64,000 bases of DNA, from NCBI RefSeq assembly GCF_002899825.2, contig NZ_PPED02000003.1:390263-454262 (forward strand). The letters are read 5' to 3'. This DNA is from Chryseobacterium phosphatilyticum (GTDB lineage: Bacteria; Bacteroidota; Bacteroidia; Flavobacteriales; Weeksellaceae). Position 1 is the stretch's first letter. Every line of letters begins with the position of its first letter. Under the pieces are notes generated by a model that ran no database searches, was not told the DNA's origin, and saw only the letters and a program-made list of their open reading frames with translations. The position numbers and the translations under genes are program-made. Below are positions 51,806 through 58,865 of the stretch, one piece after another.

Positions 51806-52294
51806 ATGATAAAAGAAAAGAGAAAAAATCCCAGCCATCAGAACGAGGTTGTAACAACTAACCATAAGATGCAGAGTAAATGGTATCATAACCTGAAGTA
51901 TCTCGCGCTAGGGGTTATATTCGGAATGATATTCGTGAAAGCAGAGGTCATCAGCTGGTTCAGAATACAGGAAATGTTTCGTTTACAGTCTTTTCATATG
52001 TACGGAATCATCGGAAGTGCTGTGTTGGTAGGTATGATCTCCGTATTTCTGATTAAAAAATTTAAGATCAAAACCATGAATGGTGACCCTGTCACTCTGA
52101 ATTCTAAAAAATTTAATAAAGGTCAAATCTATGGCGGATTGATTTTTGGCTTTGGCTGGGCCATGACAGGGGCTTGCCCCGGGCCCCTTTTTGCACAGAT
52201 TGGTACAGGTGCTCTGGCAGTATCTGTTAGTCTTTTGAGCGCTGTTGCCGGAACATGGGTATATGGATACTTTCGGAACCAATTACCTCATTAA
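51806..52294 (+). CDS. YeeE/YedE-family (DUF6691) transporter, second half
   Basis: Partner of the preceding gene, 162 residues with four TM segments. The family motif GGLIFGFGWAMTGACPGPLFAQIGTG (~115-140) carries the conserved Cys. The N-terminus is hydrophilic and Lys-rich. I place the start at MIKEKRK, 25 bases after the first half; a longer frame would overlap the upstream gene and has no support. The two products should form one transporter. There is no MBL-fold persulfide dioxygenase or rhodanese gene nearby, though these often accompany such pairs. Confidence 0.87.
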   Translation: MIKEKRKNPSHQNEVVTTNHKMQSKWYHNLKYLALGVIFGMIFVKAEVISWFRIQEMFRLQSFHMYGIIGSAVLVGMISVFLIKKFKIKTMNGDPVTLNSKKFNKGQIYGGLIFGFGWAMTGACPGPLFAQIGTGALAVSVSLLSAVAGTWVYGYFRNQLPH

Positions 52295-52312
52295 AGATTC
52301 AGATATTATGAT

Positions 52313-52343
52313 AAAAGACTGTAGAAATGATCTGCAGTCTTTT
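52313..52343. terminator. Terminator between the YeeE pair and the TolC-like gene
   Basis: AAAAGACTG ... CAGTCTTTT, a 9-base stem between convergent genes with A and T runs. Confidence 0.8.
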
Positions 52344-52351
52344 GTATAAAA

Positions 52352-53752
52352 TTATGAAAAAATGAAGTTTTGTGCTCCTAAAGCCATATAAAGATTGATA
52401 CGTTCCATTCTGTCCTGAAGTTCCAGGTTGATGAGGTTCATTTCGTGTTTAAGAAGATCTCTCTGCTTTCGAATTAAAATAAAACTGTTACTCGTACCTA
52501 CTTTGACTTGTTTTTGAGTAAGGTTGATAGTATTTTTGAGCTCATCTGTAGCTTTATGATTATAAATAAGTTGTCGCTCAACAGAGTGTAAATTAGCAGA
52601 TGATGATTCTACTTCATTCAATGCATTAAGAACAGCTTTTGAGTATTCTTCAATAATCTGTTTTTGCTGTGAATTTTTTATTTCTACATTTTTTTTTAAT
52701 TTTCCGTTATTGAATAAAGGAGAAACCAGTCCGCCACCTATTCGAAGCATGGGATTGGAAAATATAGAGTTGATAGCCTCCACGTTACTGTGGGCTGTTC
52801 CCAGAGAAGAGCTGATGCTCAGCGAAGGAAGTCTTGCGGCATTGGCCTGTTGTACCTCATAAAACGCCTTTTCTATTTGGAAATGATACGCTTGTATGTC
52901 TGATCTGCTTTCTAAAAGCTGTAATGGGAAAGACTGAGGAATATCATTTTTAATATCATTGAAAAAATTCTGGGTAGCTAATTTTCCTTCAGGATACTTC
53001 CCAACAAGCAGTTCAAGAGACCTCCTGGATTGAATATTGGCATTTTTAATCTTTTCCAGATATCCTTCCAGAGAAATAATCTCTGCAGAAATATTAGATA
53101 CATCTATGGCGCTTGCGGTTCCAACTTTTTTCTGGATGATATATAGTTTTTCCAGATCTTTTGTTTTCTGAATATAGTTTTCAATTTTCTTCTCCTGAAT
53201 ATTCCCGGCAATATTCAGGTAATATGCTTTTGCAATCATGGCGGCAATAGACTGATGAAGCAGAGTGTTTTGGTGTTGAGTCGAAAAATAATCGCTGGTA
53301 GCAGCCATTTGTCCTGACTTGTTTTTGCCCAAGAGATCTATTTCCCAATTGGCTTTTAAAGCAAGACGCCGGATTTGGCTGTCACTCACCAGATTATTAG
53401 ATGTACTAGCAACAGCGCTGATGCTCGGATAAAGATTACTTCCCGCAATTTCCATCGCTAATTCAATCTGGCTAAGCTTTTCTCTTGCTATAATGATATC
53501 TGAATTGTATACCATTCCCTCATGAATCAATGAGTCTAATTGAGGTGTTTTAAGATCCGTAACCCAGTCATAAGACAATGATCTGGCATTTGCATTTCTG
53601 TCAAATATCCATTCATCCGGGATGGTAACATGCGAAGATACTGTACTGCTCGCTTTTAATTCTTGCAGATTCTCTTTCGTAGGTTCTTTATACCCAATAC
53701 AGGAACTTACACTTATGGAAAGTACTGCCAGTGTTATTAATGTTTTATACAT
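52352..53752 (-). CDS. TolC-family outer-membrane efflux lipoprotein
   Basis: Outer-membrane channel of the RND/NodT type, 466 residues. The signal MYKTLITLAVLSISVSSC ends in a lipobox Cys. Two OEP repeats follow. The first contains IIIAREKLSQIELAMEIAGSNLYPSISAVAS; the second contains RSDIQAYHFQIEKAFYEVQQANAARLPSLSISSSLG, the usual motif of these channels. It lies one base downstream of the HlyD-family gene and is the last gene of a three-gene unit. No inner-membrane RND, MFS or ABC pump is encoded with it. Confidence 0.92.
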   Translation of the reverse strand: MYKTLITLAVLSISVSSCIGYKEPTKENLQELKASSTVSSHVTIPDEWIFDRNANARSLSYDWVTDLKTPQLDSLIHEGMVYNSDIIIAREKLSQIELAMEIAGSNLYPSISAVASTSNNLVSDSQIRRLALKANWEIDLLGKNKSGQMAATSDYFSTQHQNTLLHQSIAAMIAKAYYLNIAGNIQEKKIENYIQKTKDLEKLYIIQKKVGTASAIDVSNISAEIISLEGYLEKIKNANIQSRRSLELLVGKYPEGKLATQNFFNDIKNDIPQSFPLQLLESRSDIQAYHFQIEKAFYEVQQANAARLPSLSISSSLGTAHSNVEAINSIFSNPMLRIGGGLVSPLFNNGKLKKNVEIKNSQQKQIIEEYSKAVLNALNEVESSSANLHSVERQLIYNHKATDELKNTINLTQKQVKVGTSNSFILIRKQRDLLKHEMNLINLELQDRMERINLYMALGAQNFIFS

Positions 53753-53753
53753 C

Positions 53754-54911
53754 TTAGTGAAGTTTAGGGATCAGGAAGTTGATTTTACTGTTGATACGAA
53801 CCATTACTTTTCGGATAAGATGTAGAGGCTTAATATGATCCGAGTAAATGACAGCCGTTCCTCTTGCTCCTACAGTAAGTTGCCTCTGGTGATCTTCCAG
53901 TACAAACTTGGCAATAAGCTTTCCATCAGTCTCCGGTAATTGTCTTGCAGTATCGGGAAGCCCGGCTACAGATCCGTTTCCACCCAACATTCCTCCTGCA
54001 TTATTCATAATTCCCTGACTGGTAGCATCAATAACATATTCTAATCTGGCTTTAACCACTTTTCCGGGTTCTGTTTTAAGAGCGAGCTCCACTTCATCTC
54101 CTCTTTTTACTGTTTCCAATTCGTTCTGAGCAAAAAATCCAATAACAGATTGTTGTTTTTGAATCAAAACAAAGGCAGATTTGAAAGGAGCCATAATAGC
54201 ACCTTCATTCAGCTGAACATTAGGGATAATTCCGTCTGTAGGAGCTAAAACAACAGTTTGGGAAAGGTTCCACTTTGCCTGGTCCAGTTTTGCCTGTATC
54301 TCAGATACCGAAGCATTTTCCCCACCATAGGAGGAATTAGACTTGGTTTCTAAAGACTGTTGTTGTGATTGAGCAGCACTAATGCGGGATTGAAGATCAC
54401 GTACATTCGTTACAGCTTGTTCCAGATCAAATTTGTTGGCCGCTCCGGCTTCAACCAATTCCTGATATTGGATAACTCTTTTATTGGCCAAATCCAGCTG
54501 TGACTGTAACCCTGCAATGTTTTTTTGGGAAGCAGAGATATCTGTATGATAAGAATTCACAGTAGATTTCATATTGCTGAGTTTAGCTTCCAAAGATTTA
54601 ATTTCCTGTTGATAAGGCTCCCGGTCTAGTACAAACAGAGTGTCTCCTTTTTTTATCTCCTGATTGGTGCTTACGTATACTTTTTTTACCTTTCCCAAAA
54701 CCTGAGTCGTAATATCTACGCTTCTATTCCCAACTTTAACATCGGAAGTAATAGGGCAATAGTAATTCAGGCTTAGTATTAATGCGATAGAACCAAAGAT
54801 AGGGAGAGAATAAACAACGATCTGAGTAGTAAATGTCCAGGGAATAAGTTTTAATTTTTTGATAAGAAGCCAGCAAATTCCGGCATATATTGCGATAAGT
54901 AATTCCAGCAT
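53754..54911 (-). CDS. HlyD/YiaV-type membrane fusion protein
   Basis: Periplasmic adaptor of 385 residues anchored by N-terminal hydrophobic helices (~3-15 and ~28-50). It has a biotinyl-lipoyl-like half (VDITTQVLGKVKKVYVSTNQEIKKGDTLFVLD), a long coiled-coil hairpin (~100-215), the matching second half (VVLAPTDGIIPNVQLNEGAIM) and a beta-barrel domain (AKFVLEDHQRQLTVGARGTAVIYSD). Two TM helices at the start, plus the adjacent DUF3302 gene, are the features of E. coli YiaV-YiaW. It would connect an inner-membrane partner to the TolC-like protein. Gap to the upstream gene is five bases. Confidence 0.9.
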   Translation of the reverse strand: MLELLIAIYAGICWLLIKKLKLIPWTFTTQIVVYSLPIFGSIALILSLNYYCPITSDVKVGNRSVDITTQVLGKVKKVYVSTNQEIKKGDTLFVLDREPYQQEIKSLEAKLSNMKSTVNSYHTDISASQKNIAGLQSQLDLANKRVIQYQELVEAGAANKFDLEQAVTNVRDLQSRISAAQSQQQSLETKSNSSYGGENASVSEIQAKLDQAKWNLSQTVVLAPTDGIIPNVQLNEGAIMAPFKSAFVLIQKQQSVIGFFAQNELETVKRGDEVELALKTEPGKVVKARLEYVIDATSQGIMNNAGGMLGGNGSVAGLPDTARQLPETDGKLIAKFVLEDHQRQLTVGARGTAVIYSDHIKPLHLIRKVMVRINSKINFLIPKLH

Positions 54912-54916
54912 ATGTG

Positions 54917-55261
54917 TTAATTTTCTATTTCGGGTTCTTTTTCAGTAAGGTCTTTTTTATTTTTTTGATCTTCATAATCGTAGTTGGCCCAGATTAAAGC
55001 AACCGGCCATAGAAGTCCTCCGAAAACAAGGGAAAGGAGGCACATACTTTTTATGGCTTTCAATTGAGGGTGATTCTTCTTTTCAGCTACTTTTTCAGGA
55101 TAAATATGAACTTTCCAGAAAAGGTAAATTCCCGCAATGGGTAAAATAATCAGAATCAGCCATGAAGCGGCATTCGCTATATTGTCTTCCATGTTGCCTG
55201 TTGATGCCTGCACAAAATTGCATGATAATAACAGGCAAAGAAGTAAGGATATTCTTTGCAT
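54917..55261 (-). CDS. DUF3302 (YiaW-like) small inner-membrane protein
   Basis: Protein of 114 residues. An N-terminal signal-like helix (ISLLLCLLLSCNFVQAS), a TM (~34-50, ASWLILIILPIAGIYLFWKVHIYPEKVAEKKNHPQ) and a second TM (~70-90, MCLLSLVFGGLLWPVALIWANYDYED) are followed by a charged tail. The segment YPEKVAEKKNHPQ and the WPxALIWA segment match what I know of DUF3302, whose E. coli member YiaW is encoded beside the HlyD-like YiaV. First gene of the three-gene unit. Function unknown; it may be the minimal inner-membrane partner of the adaptor. Confidence 0.85.
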   Translation of the reverse strand: MQRISLLLCLLLSCNFVQASTGNMEDNIANAASWLILIILPIAGIYLFWKVHIYPEKVAEKKNHPQLKAIKSMCLLSLVFGGLLWPVALIWANYDYEDQKNKKDLTEKEPEIEN

Positions 55262-55486
55262 AAATAATTGTATAAGGTTATAATGAACTTAGGTGTAAAA
55301 CAAGGTTGTAACCCTACCATTAATGCATATCCGGCCGGTCACTTTGAATCTCAGGTAAGATTAAAGATTATTCAATAAGATATTTTTTATGGGTGATATT
55401 TTTTTTCATTTTGCTTACTTGTTTGGATAACAGTATTTTGATTAAGCAAAATTAAGCTGAACAAAGTGAGAAAAAGTATTCCTAAG

Positions 55487-56092
55487 TTATTTTTTTCTTT
55501 CGTTCCTTTTTTTATGAATGCGTGCAGTCATCCGGGAAAGGGAGTTGGGAGTAATACCCAGAAAATTAGCGATGTATTTTCTGTTGGCGTTTTGCGAAGT
55601 GAATGGTCTTGTTTCCAGAAACTCTTCGTACCGGGAATGCGGAGAGGTCGAGCAAAACTGTTCTATGCGTGTCTTTGCTATAGTAATAATCATTTTCAAA
55701 GACTTGAGGTATACATTATAAATGTTCCTGTACTGGAACGCCAGGTCCTCAAATTCATTTTTGTTGAACAGAAATATCTGGCTTTCAATAACTGCTTCTA
55801 TAGTGTACTTTCTTTCCGTTTCACCGGAGTATGATTCCGGGCTTTCCATAATAGCGGATTCTTTTTCTGAAGGCAAAAAAAGATTCGTTTCGGTTCCGTT
55901 TTCATCATCAAAGAAAAATCTCAGTAATCCATTCGACATAATGAATAAATGATTAAAAGACTGACCGGGTTCTGCCAGTTTTTCTTTTTTGCAAAGAAGT
56001 CTTGGGGTACTGATATTGACAAGCCTATTAATTTCTTCATCAGATAATTCCTGAAAGAAAGCAATGTTCCTGAAAATTTTAAACGTATCCAT
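55487..56092 (-). CDS. Crp/Fnr-family regulator upstream of the TolC-HlyD-DUF3302 unit
   Basis: Protein of 201 residues. A cNMP-binding-like N-terminal domain (~10-120) contains FFQELSDEEINRLVNISTPRLLCKKEKLAEPGQSFNHLFIMSNGLLRFF. A C-terminal HTH (~150-198) contains SRYEEFLETRPFTSQNANRKYIANFLGITPNSLSRMTARIHKK, which matches the short Bacteroidetes Crp subgroup ending in a PxxLSR-type recognition helix. It lies 225 bases upstream of the DUF3302 gene on the same strand and is a reasonable candidate for its regulator. A TATCTTTA box just upstream is one mismatch from a -7 element. Confidence 0.88.
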   Translation of the reverse strand: MDTFKIFRNIAFFQELSDEEINRLVNISTPRLLCKKEKLAEPGQSFNHLFIMSNGLLRFFFDDENGTETNLFLPSEKESAIMESPESYSGETERKYTIEAVIESQIFLFNKNEFEDLAFQYRNIYNVYLKSLKMIITIAKTRIEQFCSTSPHSRYEEFLETRPFTSQNANRKYIANFLGITPNSLSRMTARIHKKRNERKK

Positions 56093-56199
56093 TACACCGT
56101 AAAGATAAATAAAAAATTAAATAAGCCTTAGTGGAGGAGTATTGAGGATTTCATTATTTTTTTAGATATTTGCTAGGTATTATATAATCTCAAGATACA

Positions 56200-57195
56200 A
56201 TGAACAATAACCGAAGAAGTTTTATCAAAAAGCTGGGGATCGCAACAGCAGCACTGGCAGTAAATCCTTTAGACTTAATGGCTAAAGAATTACCTGAAAA
56301 TCATAAAGCCATAAACAAACCGATTGTTCTGTCTACATGGAACTTCGGGCTCAAAGCCAATGAGGAAGCCTGGACTATTCTCGGAAAAGGAGGTAAAGCA
56401 TTAGATGCCGTTGAAAAGGGAGTTCGACTTGTAGAATTAGATCCCAAAGAAAGAAGTGTTGGGTATGGTGGCCGTCCGGACAGAGATGGAAGAGTTACCC
56501 TGGATGCCTGTATCATGGATGATAATTATAATATTGGTTCCGTAGCTTGCCTTGAACATGTTAAAAATCCAATCTCTGTGGCAAGAGCTGTCATGGAAAA
56601 AACACCTCATGTAATGCTTGTAGGAGATGGTGCTCTGCAGTTTGCCCTTTCACAAGGTTTTAAAAAAGAGAACCTTCTTACTTCCGAATCAGAAAAAGAA
56701 TGGAAAGAATGGTTGAAAACAAGTCAATATAAACCCATTGCCAATATAGAAAATCATGATACCATAGGAATGATTGCTTTGGATGCCCAGGGAAATCTGT
56801 CCGGTGCATGTACAACAAGTGGTATGGCGTTCAAAATGCATGGTAGGGTGGGAGATTCCCCGATTATTGGTGCAGGTCTTTTTGTTGATAATGAAGTAGG
56901 TGCTGCAACCGCAACCGGACATGGTGAAGAAGTGATCAGAACCGTAGGTACCCATCTGGTGGTAGAATTGATGAGGCAAGGCAGAAACCCTCAGGAAGCT
57001 TGTAAAGAAGCAGTAGAAAGAATCGTAAAAATTAATCAGAGAAGAAATAAAAACCTTAAAGATATTCAGGTAGGCTTTATTGCTATTAACAAAAAAGGTG
57101 AATATGGTTCCTACTGTATTCAGGATGGGTTTAATTATGCGGTGTATGACCAAAAAGGGAACCGTCTTGAAACGCCTGAGTTTGCTTTGAAATAA
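56200..57195 (+). CDS. N4-(beta-N-acetylglucosaminyl)-L-asparaginase (glycosylasparaginase)
   Basis: Ntn-hydrolase that cuts the GlcNAc-Asn bond of glycoasparagines, the last step in N-glycoprotein breakdown; 331 residues. A Tat-like exported N-terminus (NRRSFIKKLGIATAALAV) precedes the chain. The precursor autoprocesses at Asp187-Thr188 in the motif NHDTIGMIALD, giving Thr188 as the new N-terminal nucleophile. Other family segments are GGKALDAVEKGVRLVELDP, VGYGGRPDRDGRVTLDACIMD, GRVGDSPIIGAGLFVDNEVGAATATGHGEEVIR. It is very similar in layout to the crystallised Elizabethkingia enzyme. With the GH20 and GH2 enzymes nearby it suggests glycoprotein degradation. Confidence 0.96.
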   Translation: MNNNRRSFIKKLGIATAALAVNPLDLMAKELPENHKAINKPIVLSTWNFGLKANEEAWTILGKGGKALDAVEKGVRLVELDPKERSVGYGGRPDRDGRVTLDACIMDDNYNIGSVACLEHVKNPISVARAVMEKTPHVMLVGDGALQFALSQGFKKENLLTSESEKEWKEWLKTSQYKPIANIENHDTIGMIALDAQGNLSGACTTSGMAFKMHGRVGDSPIIGAGLFVDNEVGAATATGHGEEVIRTVGTHLVVELMRQGRNPQEACKEAVERIVKINQRRNKNLKDIQVGFIAINKKGEYGSYCIQDGFNYAVYDQKGNRLETPEFALK

Positions 57196-57298
57196 TTTTT
57201 GCTTTTAGTAAAAATATTAGGATTCAATAGAAACTGGCTTTAGCGATTGAATTTATATCACCAATTTGGTTTCAGTCAAAATTTACTTCAAATAAAAT

Positions 57299-57862
57299 AT
57301 GAAAAGAACGATTATCGTTTCCTTGTTTTTAATTATTGCATGCAAGCAAGAAAAAAAAGAGGCTGTGGCACAAAATGAACTTCAGGTAAAAGAAGAAGTG
57401 ATTCAGGAAACAAAACGTCACACCAGTGAGGCTGAAGATGCCAAAAAATGGTTACAGAAAAACATCGAAGATTATTTTAAAGCAGATCTTGTTGCCCAGG
57501 AGAAAATCATGCAAAAAATGACAACCCTGGATTATTTCGATTATAAAACTGATGCCACAAATGTTGATATGGATATTGATGGTAGTCTTACCACGAAAGA
57601 ATTTCAGGATAAATGGCGAAAGAAATTTGATGTTCAGAAAGCAGGAGTAGGGTATGGATTTTTAATAACCGGGCAGGATTGGGATGATATTAAAATTTCA
57701 AGCTGCAAAATATTGGCAGAGGGTCAGCATGATTTTTTATTTGATGTAGTCCTCTCAGATAAGAAACTGAATGCCGAATACCCGATTACAGTAAGTGTTA
57801 TAAAAGATCACAATGCCTTTCTGATTGCAGATGTATGGCAAAAAGAACCTAAGTTGAATTAA
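57299..57862 (+). CDS. Small lipoprotein of unknown function upstream of cutC
   Basis: Predicted lipoprotein of 187 residues: signal MKRTIIVSLFLIIAC with lipobox Cys, a charged linker (KQEKKEAVAQNELQVKEE) and a compact alpha/beta domain (DAKKWLQKNIEDYFKADLV ... EFQDKWRKKFDVQKAGVGYGFLITGQDWDDIKI ... LNAEYPITVSVIKDHNAFLIADVWQKE). The domain resembles DUF3828-like proteins only loosely, and I do not recognise it with confidence. It starts about 100 bases after the glycosylasparaginase gene and 16 bases before cutC, so it is probably co-transcribed with cutC. Confidence 0.72.
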   Translation: MKRTIIVSLFLIIACKQEKKEAVAQNELQVKEEVIQETKRHTSEAEDAKKWLQKNIEDYFKADLVAQEKIMQKMTTLDYFDYKTDATNVDMDIDGSLTTKEFQDKWRKKFDVQKAGVGYGFLITGQDWDDIKISSCKILAEGQHDFLFDVVLSDKKLNAEYPITVSVIKDHNAFLIADVWQKEPKLN

Positions 57863-57878
57863 ATAATTGGTATAGAAG

Positions 57879-58541
57879 ATGTCAAAAATAGAAATAGCAT
57901 GCTTTAATCCGAAATCAGCCTTGATTGCTTTCGAAAACGGAGCAGACAGAATAGAATTATGCGACGGGTTAAGTGAAGGAGGAACAACTCCTGATTTTGA
58001 AATTACCAAAGAACTTCGTGATAAAATCAACATTCCGATTTTTGTAATGATTCGTCCACGAGGAGGAAATTTCACCTATTCAGATGCAGAATTTGAACAA
58101 ATGAAAGAAGAATTGAATCGTTTGAAATCGTTAAACGTTGATGGTTTTGTCTTTGGAATTTTAGATGAAAATGATGAGGTGAACAGAGAACAGAACCAAA
58201 TATTGGTAGAGCTGGCAAGGCCGCTTCCATGTACATTTCATCGCGCTTTTGACCGCGCATCAGGTCTTGAAAATACTTTAGAAAAGGTAATTGAATGCGG
58301 TTTTAAAACGATTCTTACTTCCGGACAAAAACCTAATGTCTCTGAAGGTAAGGAAAATCTGAAAAAACTGGTTGAGCTATCCAATGGGAGAATTGAGATC
58401 TTAGTAGGAGGTGGACTGCGTTCTTCTAATATTACAGAAATCAGAGAACTGACAAAAGCCGGTTATTTTCATTCCTCGGCGATTACCGATGGAGGAGCTT
58501 TTGCCAATGCGGATGAAGTTGTTGCATTGAAGAATAAATAA
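57879..58541 (+). CDS. cutC: CutC family protein
   Basis: TIM-barrel protein of 220 residues. Motifs are ACFNPKSALIAFENGADRIELCDGLSEGGTTPDF at the N-terminus, IFVMIRPRGGNFTYSDAEFEQM, VDGFVFGILDENDEV, CTFHRAFDRASGLENTLEKVIECGFKTILTSGQKP and IEILVGGGLRSSNI. E. coli CutC was named for copper tolerance, but a direct copper role is disputed. It lies 16 bases downstream of a lipoprotein gene. Confidence 0.95.
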   Translation: MSKIEIACFNPKSALIAFENGADRIELCDGLSEGGTTPDFEITKELRDKINIPIFVMIRPRGGNFTYSDAEFEQMKEELNRLKSLNVDGFVFGILDENDEVNREQNQILVELARPLPCTFHRAFDRASGLENTLEKVIECGFKTILTSGQKPNVSEGKENLKKLVELSNGRIEILVGGGLRSSNITEIRELTKAGYFHSSAITDGGAFANADEVVALKNK

Positions 58542-58614
58542 AATAATCAGCTTGTCATTCCGGGGGACGAAAGAAATGAAACAGGTGTTGCTAATGATAT
58601 GTTATAATAATTTT

Positions 58615-58784
58615 AAACGCAAAGTTTTTAATAATAGAATTCATAACAGTAAAGTGAGCAAAGGAAGCGACAAGCCGCTGATGAAGTGATTGAATAATAC
58701 CTACGCTTCATCCAATCAATTGAAAACTGATTAACTCTTAGCTCCTTATAAATAATACACAAACAAAATAAGAACTTTGCGTTT
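58615..58784. mobile_element. MITE-like element with AAACGCAAAGTT terminal inverted repeats
   Basis: A non-coding block of 170 bases bounded by perfect 12-base inverted repeats AAACGCAAAGTT / AACTTTGCGTTT, with A/T-rich extension on both sides. The inside holds AAGCGACAAGCCGCTGATG and other GC-richer bits, with no ORF. A clear target-site duplication is not visible, although TTATAA-like strings flank both ends. A GTCATTCCGGGGGACGAAAG string just before it (58554) looks like part of another intergenic repeat. Confidence 0.55.
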
Positions 58785-58865
58785 ATAAAAAATTAAGCCT
58801 GCTTATTAATTTTAATAACGAGCTTATCAAACATGGAATACATAGAATTATAAACAAACTTATTG

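Noticed and set aside
56689..57153. Antisense frame of 154 codons in the glycosylasparaginase gene
   Set aside because: Shadow of a strongly supported gene; His/Cys/Phe-rich with no domain.
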